From Streptomyces sp. AA1529 (GTDB lineage Bacteria; Actinomycetota; Actinomycetes; Streptomycetales; Streptomycetaceae), in NCBI RefSeq assembly GCF_000280905.1, contig NZ_ALAP01000104.1:1-64000 (forward strand): a stretch of 64,000 nucleotides of DNA, written 5' to 3'. The translations under genes were made by a program, and so were the position numbers. Under the pieces are notes generated by a model. It ran no database searches. It was not told the origin of the DNA and saw only the letters and a program-made list of their open reading frames with translations. This document shows positions 46,967 through 56,268 of this stretch, piece by piece; within the stretch, counting starts at the first letter, position 1; each line of letters opens with the position of its first letter.

Positions 46967-48193
46967 ATGACACAGCACGACCGCGAATCCAGCGGCAGCG
47001 AACCGACCGCTCCCTCCCAGCGGACCGCTCCTTCCGCACAACCGAGCGTTTCCCTGCGCAGTCCTTCCGAACTCGCCGAAGCGCTTCCCTACCTCCTCGG
47101 CTTCTACCCGGACGACTCTCTCGTGGTCGTCGCCCTCCACGGCGAGCGGGGGCGGTTCGGCGGGCGCCTCAGGGTCGGCATCCCCGATGCCGACAGCGGT
47201 TGGGCCGCTTTCGCCGCCCAGCTCGCCGAATGCCTCGACTCCAGCTCACGGGCACGGGGCACCCGTCCCGACGGAGCCGTGCTGTTCCTGTGCCGGGAAC
47301 CGGATGCAGAGCGCACCGGAAGGGAGGTCATGGAGCGGCTGCGTCCCCTCGTGCAGCACCTGCGGCGCGCCTGCGGTGAACTCGAGATGCCCGTGTACGA
47401 GGCGCTGTGCCTCTCGGCGGGGAGGTATTTCTCCTACTGCTGTCCCGACCCGGGCTGCTGCCCGCCCGACGGCGTTCCCATGGACCATTCCGGCACCTCG
47501 GCCATGGCGGCCGCAGCCGCGTACGCCGGAATGCCGATGCACGGCTCACTCCGGGACATGGAGCGGCGACTGGCACCGCTGGGGCCGCCGTTCGCCGAGG
47601 AGCAGATCCGTGTCCTGGACGGCGCCGATGCCGAACTCACGGTGCGGATGCTCTCCGAGGAGGGACGTCGGCAGGTGCGTGCCGAGACCCTGACGCTCCT
47701 CGCACGGCTCCTGGAGCGCTTCCAGCGCCGATCGCCCGATGCCTCCACGCAGACACCCGCGCAGGACGCGCAGGACGACGGGCTGCTCGGCCACGAGGAA
47801 TGTGCCTCGGTGATCCTCGCCATCCAGGACCGGGAGACCCGCGACCAGGTCGCCGCGTCGATGGACGGTGCGGAATCCGCGCACGCGCTTCGGCTCTGGC
47901 GGGCGCTTGCCCGGCGCTGCGCGGGACCCTACACCGGACACGGGGTACCGCTGATCGCGCTGGCCGGCTGGGTCGCCTGGGAGGCCGGAGACATTCCGAC
48001 GGCCCGCGTCGCTCTGGGCCTGGCTCTGCGGACCGACCCTGATTACCTCTTCGCCCAGCTGCTTCACCACGCCTGCAACGAGGGGCTCGATCCCGAGCTG
48101 GTGCGGCGCTGCCTCAGGAACGGAGGAGAGGCGGAACACGAGGAGGACGAGGACGGACCGCCCGCCGGGGAGGCGGACGGTGCAAGCTGCTGA
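46967..48193 (+). CDS. DUF4192 family protein
   Basis: 408 residues from ATG 46967 (ATG 46892 is an in-frame alternative with no SD). The family starts with the block LRSPSELAEALPYLLGFYPD then LVVVALHGERGRFGGRLRV, and the body has YEALCLSAGRYFSYCCPDP with a Cys cluster (YCCPDPGCC) that may bind metal. The C-terminal half contains LWRALARRCAGPYTGHGVPL, WVAWEAGDIPTARVALGLAL and LFAQLLHHACNEGLDP, a helical TPR-like region. Function unknown; it lies next to recQ, divergently, in many actinomycetes. The tail is acidic. Confidence 0.75.
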   Translation: MTQHDRESSGSEPTAPSQRTAPSAQPSVSLRSPSELAEALPYLLGFYPDDSLVVVALHGERGRFGGRLRVGIPDADSGWAAFAAQLAECLDSSSRARGTRPDGAVLFLCREPDAERTGREVMERLRPLVQHLRRACGELEMPVYEALCLSAGRYFSYCCPDPGCCPPDGVPMDHSGTSAMAAAAAYAGMPMHGSLRDMERRLAPLGPPFAEEQIRVLDGADAELTVRMLSEEGRRQVRAETLTLLARLLERFQRRSPDASTQTPAQDAQDDGLLGHEECASVILAIQDRETRDQVAASMDGAESAHALRLWRALARRCAGPYTGHGVPLIALAGWVAWEAGDIPTARVALGLALRTDPDYLFAQLLHHACNEGLDPELVRRCLRNGGEAEHEEDEDGPPAGEADGASC

Positions 48194-48260
48194 GCGGCAG
48201 TTCTTTCCGGCCCTGCGAAAGACGGAGGAGGTGCGGATGCCGCTGCCTCGGAACGGACTG

Positions 48261-48286
48261 TTTATCGTCAAGGAGACGACTATGAT
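48261..48286 (+). promoter_or_regulatory. Promoter and candidate operator of the Nudix/NrtR gene
   Basis: -10 TATGAT (48281-48286) is 6 nt before ATG 48293, a leaderless arrangement. An inverted repeat TCGTC-N5-GACGA (48265-48279) lies between the -35 and -10 regions. NrtR proteins bind inverted repeats in their target promoters, so this may be an autoregulatory site. Confidence 0.5.
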
Positions 48287-48292
48287 CACGCC

Positions 48293-49051
48293 ATGCCCTA
48301 CGACCCGTCGGCCTTCCCGCCCTTTGCTGTCACCGTCGACCTTGTGGTGCTCACCGTCCGCAAGGACGCGCTGTACGCACTTGTCGTGCGCCGCGGGGAG
48401 CCTCCCTATCAGGGCAGGTGGGCGCTGCCCGGTGGGTTCGTGCGGGACGACGAGGACTTGGAGTCCGCTGCGGGGCGGGAGCTCACCGAGGAGACCGGAC
48501 TGCGCTCGCAGGCGCTCGAGGACCAGGACGCGGGGGCGCATCTCGAACAGCTCGCCACCTACGGCGCGCCGCAGCGGGATCCCAGGATGCGGGTGGTCAG
48601 TGTCGCGTACCTCGTCCTCGCGCCGGACCTTCCCTCGCCCATCGCAGGCGGAGATGCGCGCAGCGCCCGGTGGACGGCGACGGACGCGCTCCTCGAAGCG
48701 GCGGACGGGGCCGACCGGGAAGCGGAGGAACAGCAGGTACCGCTCGCCTTCGACCACGGTGAGATCCTGCGGGACGGGGTGGAGAGAGCCCGATCCAAGA
48801 TCGAGTACTCCTCGCTCGCCACCGCCTTCTGCCCGGCCGAGTTCACGGTGGGGGAGCTGCGACGGGTCTACGAAGCAGTCTGGGGCGTGGCGCTCGACCC
48901 CCGGAACTTCCATCGCAAGGTGACGGGCACCCCGGGCTTCCTGGTGCCGACCGGTGGAACGACGACCAGGCAAGGAGGGCGACCTGCCCAGCTGTTCCGC
49001 GCCGGAGGGGCGACACTGCTCAACCCGCCGATGCTGCGACCGGAGGTCTGA
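48293..49051 (+). CDS. Nudix hydrolase / NrtR-type regulator
   Basis: 252 residues. The N-terminal Nudix domain has a complete Nudix box at residues 47-69 (G-x5-E-x7-REL-x-EE-x-GL, in GGFVRDDEDLESAAGRELTE), so the fold could still hydrolyse ADP-ribose-like compounds. The C-terminal part (about 165-240; FDHGEILRDGVERARSKIEY, ATAFCPAEFTVGELRRVYEA, FHRKVTGTPGFL) is the winged helix of NrtR, a regulator of NAD metabolism that senses ADP-ribose. An operator-like repeat lies in its promoter. No NAD-biosynthesis gene is in the window, so its other targets would be distant. Confidence 0.82.
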   Translation: MPYDPSAFPPFAVTVDLVVLTVRKDALYALVVRRGEPPYQGRWALPGGFVRDDEDLESAAGRELTEETGLRSQALEDQDAGAHLEQLATYGAPQRDPRMRVVSVAYLVLAPDLPSPIAGGDARSARWTATDALLEAADGADREAEEQQVPLAFDHGEILRDGVERARSKIEYSSLATAFCPAEFTVGELRRVYEAVWGVALDPRNFHRKVTGTPGFLVPTGGTTTRQGGRPAQLFRAGGATLLNPPMLRPEV

Positions 49052-49173
49052 GGCCGAACGCTCCGCTGCGGCCCTGCTTCCGGACGGGAACGAGCCGAGC
49101 GGCTACCCGGAAAGTCGGAAATATCGCGTTATCGTGCAGAGGTGCGTCTGCCACGCGTTCTGCGGGAGAAGCG

Positions 49174-51900
49174 ATGATTCAGGCCATCGGACTCACCAGC
49201 ACGGTCCGGCGCAAGGGTCCGCCGCATGTCGACGACCTCAGCTTCGAGGCGCGCCCCGGTGAGGTCACTGTGCTGCTGGGCCCGGCTGGTTCGGGTAAGA
49301 GCGAGGCGCTGCGGCTGTTGCTGCAACTCGTTCCGGGACGGGGCGTGGCCCTCTTCCGCGGGCGGCCGGTGCAGCGGATTCCGCACCCGGCCCGGGAGAT
49401 CGGCGTCCTGCTCGGTGATGTCCCCGCTCATCCGGCCCGTACTGCCCGGGGCCAGCTGCGGATGCTCACCGCGGTGGCGGGGGTACCGCTCGACAGAGCT
49501 GACGAGGTGCTGGATCTGGTCGGGCTCAGCGGGCTGGCCGATCAGCGGCTCGGCGACTTCTCGCTGGGTATGGAACGCAGGCTCGGGATGGCGGCGGCGC
49601 TCCTGGGCGACCCTCACACCCTCGTCCTGGACGAACCGACGCGGGGACTTTCACCACGGGAAGCCACCTGGCTGAACGGGCTGCTGCGCGGCTATGCGCG
49701 GCAGGGCGGACTGGTACTGGCCACCTCGCGCGACCCGAGGCAGACCGCGCGGACGGCGGACCGGGTGGTCTCCGTCGACCGGGGCCGTCTCGTGGCCGAC
49801 CAGACAGCGGCCGACTTCTCACGAACCCGGCTCCGCCCGCGGGTTGCGGTCAGGACGCCGCACGCGGAGCGGTTCGCCGCGGTGCTGTCGCAGGAGGCAC
49901 GTGGCGGGGAGCGGTCCGGTGGCGGGCGCGGAGCGATGGAGGTGGTGTGCGAGAGCGGCAGCCGGGTTTCGGTCTACGGGAGCGACTGCGCGGCGGTGGG
50001 GGAGTCCGCCTACCGGCACGGCATCCTCGTGCATCTGCTGGCGGACGAGGTCGGGGAGGTCGGAGACCGTTCCGGGCCAGGGCCGCTGAACAGAGCGGAC
50101 GGACGGGCAGCGTGGACGGAACCGGGGAGTCCGGAGCCACCGGCTGAGGGCGGGGAGAAGGAAGCGGACGGGGCAGGCGCCGGGGCCTGCCCCGCGGATC
50201 ACGGCGTGCCGGCGGCTGAGAAAGCTGTTGCACAGGAAGAGGAGGAGGCGGCCGGTTCTGCCGGGCACGCCTGCGTTCCCGCGCCCGGCAGCTACAAGCC
50301 GGGCGGCTCCGCACCGGGGAGTGACGGTGCGGCCGCGGAAGGGGAGTCGCACGCCGGCCCGCAGACCGGCGGCAGGCGGGAGGCGGAGGCGGCAGAGAAC
50401 GCCTCCGAAGCGGGTCCGGTCGGGCCGGGGCGGAGCGCGGAGGAGCAGGCTCCGTCGGCCGAGCACACCACGGTCCAGGAAGAAGCTCTGGTTCCGGCGG
50501 GGCACGAGGACACGGAGGCGGTTGCGGGTCCCGGCAGCGATCGGAGCCGGCGGGCGCACCGGGGCTCGGGTCTTCCGCACTCAGACCTCTCGCCGTTCGG
50601 CACGGATCAGATGCCGGATCATTCTCCGGACTCCGGCCCGGCGCCCGCCTCGGCCTCGGCTCCGGAGCCGGGTCGGACCTCGGTGACGGAGGTACCGGCC
50701 CGGACGGAGTCGCGCGCCCCCGCGCAAGGCGCCGACTCCGCAGCACCCCGGGAGCGGACTGCCGCAGCGGTCCGGGACCGGGGGCCGAACGCGGCCGCGA
50801 TTCAGCCCTCGGCCTCGGAAGGTGCGGACGGGGTCTCGGGATCCGCCACGGATCCGCCGCCCGGGAACACGTCGGCGGCCGGGAACGGGTCACGCACTCC
50901 GGCAGGCGGCTTCTCCGGTCCGGCCGGTCCCTCCGGCCCCTACGGCTCGTCCGGTTCGGCGCGAACGGCCGTCGGCGGCGGGACGGCGCTCCCGCTGTCG
51001 GCTGTGGTGCGCAGACCGGGGCCGGTGGCGCCGCTCCGGTACGAACTGATGCGGCTGTTCGGTGTACGTACGTCGTGGGTGCTGATTCTCGTGGCGCTGG
51101 TGGCGGGATTGGGCATCTCCGCGGTGACCGCGGGGACGGAGGGAGTTCCGGCCGTCCCGGCGACTGGCACCGCGTCCGGGCTGAAGCTGCTGACGGGGTG
51201 GCCGCCGGGCTCGCCGTTCCTGGTGCCGCCGACTGCTGTCGTCGCAGGACTGCTGGGAGCCCTGTCGTTCGGCCAGGAGTTCCGCTACCCGGCGCTGGTT
51301 CCGGCGTATGTCCCGGTGCCGCGCAGGCTCGGTCTGCTGGTGGCCAAGCTCGGGGTGACTGCCGGTACGGCGGTTGGCCTGTGTCTGGCGACCGTGCTCT
51401 GCAACGCGCTGGCACTGAGCCTGCTCTACGGCCCGGACAGACTGGCCGCGACCTTTCCTGCTCACACCTTCGACGGCGCGGACCTCGCCAGCCTCTCCCT
51501 TCCGGGCGGTGCCGGGGCCGGGGAGCCGGTCCCCTCGCTGGGGGTGCAGGCCCTGGCCCTGCTCGCGCTCTGCGTCGGTTGCGCCTGGGCAGGGCTGCTG
51601 GCTGCCGGAGTCTTCCGGTCGACGGTGCTGGGTGTGGCTGCTGTTGCGGCGGTGCCGACGGTGGTGGCGCCGCTGGTGGGGAGTGCCGCAGTCGGTCCCG
51701 GGGGCGCTTCGTTCGAGGGGCTTTCGGACCGGCTGCGTTCGACGATGCTCCTTCCCTGGTCCTCGGCGGCGGAGCAGTCGGGCGCGGTGGCCATGGGGGT
51801 CGCGGCACAACCGGTCGGCCGAGCCCTCGCGTTGTCCGTCACGGTGCTGTTCTGCCTGTACGCCCTCACCTCCCTGCGCAGCCGGCCGCGGCAGCGGTAG
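49174..51900 (+). CDS. One-chain ABC transporter: ATPase, long disordered linker, membrane domain
   Basis: 908 residues. The N-terminal ABC domain (1-215) has Walker A LLGPAGSGKSEAL, a variant signature FSLGMERRLG (Ser-Leu-Gly-Met for LSGGQ) and Walker B TLVLDEPTRGLSP. Residues about 290-610 are Pro/Ala/Gly/Glu low complexity with no fold. The C-terminal 290 residues hold about six hydrophobic segments, starting SWVLILVALVAGLGISAVT and continuing through VVAGLLGALSFGQ, LLVAKLGVTAGTAVGLCLAT and GLLAAGVFRSTVLGVAAVAA, as in ABC-2 exporters. The substrate is unknown. GGGAGA lies 5 nt before the ATG. It precedes whiH by 252 nt. The linker length is unusual for such a fusion. Confidence 0.82.
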   Translation: MIQAIGLTSTVRRKGPPHVDDLSFEARPGEVTVLLGPAGSGKSEALRLLLQLVPGRGVALFRGRPVQRIPHPAREIGVLLGDVPAHPARTARGQLRMLTAVAGVPLDRADEVLDLVGLSGLADQRLGDFSLGMERRLGMAAALLGDPHTLVLDEPTRGLSPREATWLNGLLRGYARQGGLVLATSRDPRQTARTADRVVSVDRGRLVADQTAADFSRTRLRPRVAVRTPHAERFAAVLSQEARGGERSGGGRGAMEVVCESGSRVSVYGSDCAAVGESAYRHGILVHLLADEVGEVGDRSGPGPLNRADGRAAWTEPGSPEPPAEGGEKEADGAGAGACPADHGVPAAEKAVAQEEEEAAGSAGHACVPAPGSYKPGGSAPGSDGAAAEGESHAGPQTGGRREAEAAENASEAGPVGPGRSAEEQAPSAEHTTVQEEALVPAGHEDTEAVAGPGSDRSRRAHRGSGLPHSDLSPFGTDQMPDHSPDSGPAPASASAPEPGRTSVTEVPARTESRAPAQGADSAAPRERTAAAVRDRGPNAAAIQPSASEGADGVSGSATDPPPGNTSAAGNGSRTPAGGFSGPAGPSGPYGSSGSARTAVGGGTALPLSAVVRRPGPVAPLRYELMRLFGVRTSWVLILVALVAGLGISAVTAGTEGVPAVPATGTASGLKLLTGWPPGSPFLVPPTAVVAGLLGALSFGQEFRYPALVPAYVPVPRRLGLLVAKLGVTAGTAVGLCLATVLCNALALSLLYGPDRLAATFPAHTFDGADLASLSLPGGAGAGEPVPSLGVQALALLALCVGCAWAGLLAAGVFRSTVLGVAAVAAVPTVVAPLVGSAAVGPGGASFEGLSDRLRSTMLLPWSSAAEQSGAVAMGVAAQPVGRALALSVTVLFCLYALTSLRSRPRQR

Positions 51901-52051
51901 TCCCGGGTGCGACGGCCGTGCGGGGAGGCGCGGTTGGTGTGCTCGCCGACGGAAATTTCCCCGATCCGGCAGGTGTTCGTTCGTCAAGAGGGCCAATCCG
52001 GCACCGCCGGCCCGCGGATGGCTCTGACCACCAGTGATGTGGTCCGTTCTT

Positions 52052-52059
52052 TCCGATAA
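52052..52059 (+). promoter_or_regulatory. Candidate sigma-WhiG -10 of whiH
   Basis: TCCGATAA matches 7 of 8 bases of the sigma-WhiG -10 (GCCGATAA). No TAAA is found 15-16 nt upstream, so the -35 is not conserved. whiH of S. coelicolor is transcribed by sigma-WhiG, which makes the site plausible. Confidence 0.35.
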
Positions 52060-52152
52060 GGCGTCAATTGCATGGCAGTCAACGATCACCCTTTCGTGTG
52101 CTTTTCACCAAAGCCCTCAAGACTGCGCTGACCTCGGCCGACACAAGTGGTC

Positions 52153-53202
52153 GTGACTACCCTTGCGCACTCCATGATGACCGCGGCTCGCCCCGTCGAC
52201 ACCGGCCTCGCAGGACCGGGCGAGCTGGACCGCTACGCATACGCCGAGTCGACGGGAACGGCACGCACGACAACCAACGCCTCGGCGTGGGAGGGTTCCG
52301 AGGCAGACATGAACCGAGTGGGCCGACGTGCGTCCGGTAGCCGAGGCAGGGGCCTGCACGGTCAACTCGTCCAGCAGCTCGGCCAGATGATCGTCTCCGG
52401 GGACCTGGGAGCGGACCGTCCGCTCGTCCCCGAGGAGATCGGCCAGCGGTTCGAGGTCTCCCGCACGGTCGTGCGTGAATCCCTGCGCGTCCTCGAGGCC
52501 AAGGGCCTGGTGAGCGCGCGCCCCAACGTCGGCACCCGGGTCCGGCCCGTCAGCGACTGGAACCTGCTCGACCCCGACATCATCGAGTGGCGGGCCTTCG
52601 GCCCCCAGCGCGAGGGTCAGCGGCGCGAGCTGTGCGAGCTGCGCTGGGCCATCGAGCCCCTCGCAGCCCGGCTCGCAGCCGGGGAGAGCCACGACGACGT
52701 CCATCAGCGCCTCGGCGACATGGTGGAGATCATGGGCCACGCGCACACGCAGGGCGACGCCCTCACCTTCTCCCGCGCCGACGCGGAGTTCCACGGGCTC
52801 ATCCTCCAGGCGGCAGGCAACCGGATGCTGGAGCACCTCTCCGGCATCGTCTCCTCCGCGTTGCAGGTCTCGGGCGGCCCCACCGCCTGCTGCGACCACC
52901 CCACCGAGGACACCGTCACCCACCACCGCCGAGTCGTCGACGCGCTCGTCTCGGGTGAGTCCGCTGTCGCCGAGTCCGCCATGCGCCAGGTGCTGGGCGG
53001 GGGCGGCGAGTCGGTGGCCGCCGCACAGCCGGCGCAGGGCGCGCCCGCTCAGGCCGCCTCCGGCCAGTCCGCACAGCCGGCGCAGGCCGCTCAGCAGGGA
53101 ACCCACGGGGTGCCTGCCGGGGCGGCGCAGCCCGGTCAGCCGGGTGGCACCGGCGCCCCGGGCGGGGCGGACCATGTGGTGCCCGCCCCTCGCGAGCACT
53201 GA
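52153..53202 (+). CDS. whiH: Sporulation regulator WhiH (GntR/FadR family)
   Basis: 349 residues from GTG 52153 (GTG 52147 also in frame); chosen because VTTLAHSMMTAARP aligns with the S. coelicolor N-terminus I recall. The winged helix (about 55-130) has GLHGQLVQQLGQMIVSGDLG and RFEVSRTVVRESLRVLEAKG. The FCD ligand domain follows (WRAFGPQREGQRRELCELRW, HAHTQGDALTFSRADAEFHG, EHLSGIVSSALQVSG). The C-terminus ends VVPAPREH as in other WhiH proteins, after an inserted Gln/Ala/Gly-rich stretch of about 60 residues. WhiH is needed for septation of aerial hyphae and is autoregulated. It precedes hrdB. Confidence 0.9.
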   Translation: MTTLAHSMMTAARPVDTGLAGPGELDRYAYAESTGTARTTTNASAWEGSEADMNRVGRRASGSRGRGLHGQLVQQLGQMIVSGDLGADRPLVPEEIGQRFEVSRTVVRESLRVLEAKGLVSARPNVGTRVRPVSDWNLLDPDIIEWRAFGPQREGQRRELCELRWAIEPLAARLAAGESHDDVHQRLGDMVEIMGHAHTQGDALTFSRADAEFHGLILQAAGNRMLEHLSGIVSSALQVSGGPTACCDHPTEDTVTHHRRVVDALVSGESAVAESAMRQVLGGGGESVAAAQPAQGAPAQAASGQSAQPAQAAQQGTHGVPAGAAQPGQPGGTGAPGGADHVVPAPREH

Positions 53203-53699
53203 CCGGTGCGGGCGCGCTCGGGGCCGACCACTCGGTGTCGAGCCCCTCAGCGCCCGCCCGGTGCTCCGCACCACCCCGCTTCGTCCCGTATCGCCCGCGT
53301 GGCTCGCGCTTCGGCTCGTCGACGCGACCGGTTCGGAGTGGCCGGACGGGCGGGAGCTGCCGCGGCATACGGACGAGGCTGCCGATCCCGGTCCGCCCTC
53401 TCGCCCCGCCGCGTCCGATCGGGTCGTACCTGCCCCGGCAGGCCGCTCGTTCCGGGCTCCGCGCCTCGGCCCCGCGACCACGAGGCGGTCTCCCGGCTCG
53501 GGCACGTCGGTGTCGCTCGTCGGTTCGGGCTCGTTGCTGCTGCGGCTCCGGCCGTACGGCGCTCATCCGTCGTGCGGTGGGCCCCGGCCCGTGTCCGGCA
53601 CCTCCGGACGCGCGGAACGCCGGTCCGGGCCGACTGCGCGCGGTCCCGGGACGGTGCGTCTCCGTGCAGGTCCGTCCGCATGCCGATGCGGAGCCTGGT

Positions 53700-53749
53700 G
53701 CCTGGGCCGCCATGTGGATCCGGCGCCTGGGCCGCCTCGTGGATCCGGT
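53700..53749 (+). repeat. Tandem 25-bp repeat, two copies
   Basis: Units 53700-53724 and 53725-53749 differ at three positions. They lie in the whiH-hrdB spacer. Confidence 0.7.
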
Positions 53750-54501
53750 CGGGGCGTTCCGTCCGGACTGTCTCCGCGCTCCGGCACGGCCGGTCGCCGT
53801 CGCCGGTGCGGACGACCGTGCGCCGAGGTCCGGCGGCCGGAACGCGCCCGGGAATTCGCCGCTCCGCGGCCGAAGGCGCTTGCGCGCACCCGAGCGGGTC
53901 CCGCTCCGTTTCCCGGCCGACCCGGTCCGACTCAGCCGGTCGGATCCGCTCCGGTTCGGTTCGGCTCGGGTGGACGGCCCCGACCGGCCGGGACCCGGAT
54001 CGTGGATCGGCCGGGGCATGCCCTGTGCCAAGGCCGGTCGCAGGGCGGGGGCGAGGCTCTTGTTCTCCCGGGCCTTCGGACGTCTTCGGTGCGCGCCTCC
54101 GGGACGTGCTCAGGCGGTACCGCTGGAATGTGCCGCCCGGGGGCGCCTCCGGGGCGTGGAAACGAGACGCCGAACGGATGGTGCCGGACCGAGCGCCGAC
54201 AGGCGCGTCCGGAGATGTCCGGAGATCCGGAGTGGATCAGGTGCCGGATTCGTGATCGTCTCAGTGTTCGCGGCCCCGTTCGGGATCCGTTCCCTGCCCA
54301 TCCGTTGCCCGTCCACCGCCCGTCCCCGGCCTCCCTGGGCAGCCGTCGAACGGTCCAGCACGGGGTTCGCCGACGCGTCGGGTAACCTTTTCATCCAGAT
54401 ATTCACACGTATGGGGTGTATGTGGTGTGACTCGGGCCACGTGAATTGGGCGTAACGCTTCCCGTTCCCCTGCGATGACTCAAGAGGTGACAGCGGAGGA
54501 G

Positions 54502-54527
54502 GGAATACGGGCGCTCCGTCCGGGGCT
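54502..54527 (+). promoter_or_regulatory. Candidate sigma-R-type promoter of hrdB
   Basis: GGAAT (54502-54506), 18-bp spacer, GCT (54525-54527; consensus GTT). S. coelicolor hrdB has a sigma-R-dependent promoter upstream of its start. The -35 and spacing agree; the -10 differs by one base. Confidence 0.35.
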
Positions 54528-54622
54528 CTTGTTCGTGCCCGAAGTTTCTCCACTGCTCCGCCTGCGCCGTCGGTTCATCCCCGCCGACGGTCCGCCGTTT
54601 CCATCGTTCCGAGAGGTTGTTC

Positions 54623-56233
54623 GTGTCGGCCAGCACATCCCGTACTCTCCCCGCGGAGATCGCCGAATCCGAGTCCGTGATGGCGCTCATCGAGCGAGGG
54701 AAGGCTGAGGGGCAGATCGCCGGCGACGACGTGCGCCGGGCCTTCGAGGCTGACCAGATTCCGCCAACCCAGTGGAAGAACGTCCTGCGCAGCCTCAACC
54801 AGATCCTCGACGAGGAGGGTGTGACGCTGATGGTGAGTGCAGCCGAGGCGCCCAAGCGCACCCGCAAGAGCGTCGCAGCGAAGACCCAGCCCAAGCGCAC
54901 CGCCACCAAGACGGTCGCTGCCAAGCCCGCTCCGGCCAAGAAGCCCGCTCCGGCGAGCGCGTCTCCTGTCGCCCCGGCTGCTGCCCCGGCTCCTGTCGCG
55001 GCCGCCGCGCCGGAGCAGGGGGCTGCCGGGGAGGACGTCGCGCCGAAGCCCGCGAAGAAGGCTGCCGCGAAGAAGACCGCGGCGAAGAAGACCGTGGCAA
55101 AGAAGGCGGCCGCGCCCAAGAAGACCGCAGCCAAGAAGTCCGACGTCGTCGACGAACTCTTGGAAGGCGACGAGGAGCTGGTGGAGGACATCGCTCCCAA
55201 GCCCGCGGCCAAGCCGGGCCCCGAGGACGGGCCTGCCGCCGAGATCAAGAACGAGAACGAAGGCTTCGTCATCTCCGATGATGACGAGGACGACGCGCCG
55301 GCCCAGCAGGTCGCCGCCGCGGGCGCCACGGCCGACCCGGTCAAGGACTACCTCAAGCAGATCGGCAAGGTGCCGCTCCTCAACGCGGAGCAGGAGGTCG
55401 AACTCGCCAAGCGGATCGAGGCCGGCCTCTTCGCGGAGGACAAGCTGGCCGTCGAGGAGAAGCTGGCCCCCAAGCTCCAGCGGGAGCTGGAGATCATCGC
55501 CGAGGACGGGCGCCGCGCCAAGAACCACCTGCTGGAGGCCAACCTCCGTCTGGTGGTCTCGCTGGCCAAGCGCTACACGGGCCGCGGAATGCTGTTCCTG
55601 GACCTGATCCAGGAAGGCAATCTGGGTCTCATCCGTGCGGTCGAGAAGTTCGACTACACGAAGGGCTACAAGTTCTCGACGTACGCGACGTGGTGGATCC
55701 GCCAGGCCATCACCCGCGCCATGGCCGACCAGGCCCGCACCATCCGGATCCCGGTGCACATGGTCGAGGTCATCAACAAGCTCGCCCGAGTGCAGCGCCA
55801 GATGCTCCAGGACCTGGGCCGCGAGCCCACCCCGGAGGAGCTGGCCAAGGAACTGGACATGACGCCGGAGAAGGTCGTCGAGGTCCAGAAGTACGGCCGG
55901 GAGCCGATCTCCCTGCACACCCCGCTGGGCGAGGACGGGGACAGCGAGTTCGGCGATCTGATCGAGGACTCCGAGGCGGTCGTCCCGGCGGACGCGGTCA
56001 GTTTCACGCTTCTGCAGGAGCAGCTGCACTCCGTGCTGGACACGCTCAGCGAGCGTGAGGCGGGCGTCGTCTCGATGCGTTTCGGTCTGACCGACGGCCA
56101 GCCCAAGACGCTCGACGAGATCGGCAAGGTCTACGGCGTCACGCGTGAGCGTATCCGGCAGATCGAGTCCAAGACGATGTCCAAGCTGCGTCATCCCTCC
56201 AGGTCCCAGGTGCTGCGGGACTACCTGGACTGA
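54623..56233 (+). CDS. hrdB: Principal sigma factor HrdB
   Basis: 536 residues from GTG 54623, 6 nt after GAGAGG; the in-frame TTG 54617 abuts the SD. Essential group 1 sigma-70. Region 1.1 (residues 1-75) is followed by a Lys/Ala/Pro-rich linker (about 80-175, repeats of AAKKT) typical of Streptomyces HrdB, then an acidic block (ISDDDEDDA), region 1.2 (DPVKDYLKQIGKVPLLNAEQ), region 2 (RLVVSLAKRYTGRGMLFLDL; -10 recognition WWIRQAITRAMADQARTIRI), region 3 and region 4.2 (VYGVTRERIRQIESKTMSKL; binds the -35). It carries the conserved C-terminus LRHPSRSQVLRDYLD. A long terminator follows. Confidence 0.97.
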   Translation: MSASTSRTLPAEIAESESVMALIERGKAEGQIAGDDVRRAFEADQIPPTQWKNVLRSLNQILDEEGVTLMVSAAEAPKRTRKSVAAKTQPKRTATKTVAAKPAPAKKPAPASASPVAPAAAPAPVAAAAPEQGAAGEDVAPKPAKKAAAKKTAAKKTVAKKAAAPKKTAAKKSDVVDELLEGDEELVEDIAPKPAAKPGPEDGPAAEIKNENEGFVISDDDEDDAPAQQVAAAGATADPVKDYLKQIGKVPLLNAEQEVELAKRIEAGLFAEDKLAVEEKLAPKLQRELEIIAEDGRRAKNHLLEANLRLVVSLAKRYTGRGMLFLDLIQEGNLGLIRAVEKFDYTKGYKFSTYATWWIRQAITRAMADQARTIRIPVHMVEVINKLARVQRQMLQDLGREPTPEELAKELDMTPEKVVEVQKYGREPISLHTPLGEDGDSEFGDLIEDSEAVVPADAVSFTLLQEQLHSVLDTLSEREAGVVSMRFGLTDGQPKTLDEIGKVYGVTRERIRQIESKTMSKLRHPSRSQVLRDYLD

Positions 56234-56268
56234 CGGGCTGCGGGACTGACGAACTGGACGAACTGCTG

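Larger units (their letters stand above)
53203..54622 (+). other. 1.4-kb gene-free spacer between whiH and hrdB
   Basis: Several frames are open across most of this stretch on both strands, a sign of extreme GC content rather than coding. None has an SD-start pair or a recognisable protein. The text is dominated by degenerate repeats of CGG/TCCGG-type words. Two tandem 25-bp units (53700-53724 and 53725-53749) match at 22 of 25 positions. The composition relaxes near 54380-54480, where GGGTAACC (54379-54386) and AT-richer words mark the start of the hrdB control region. Confidence 0.6.

Noticed and set aside
53206..54455. Overlapping plus-strand frames in the whiH-hrdB spacer
   Set aside because: They are Arg/Ser/Pro-rich, have no SD, and are open in several frames at once, as expected from composition alone.
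54525..54533. TTGTT at 54529-54533 as the -10 of a sigma-R promoter for hrdB
   Set aside because: It is 24 bp from GGAAT, too far for sigma-R; the closer GCT at 18 bp is kept as a weak candidate instead.
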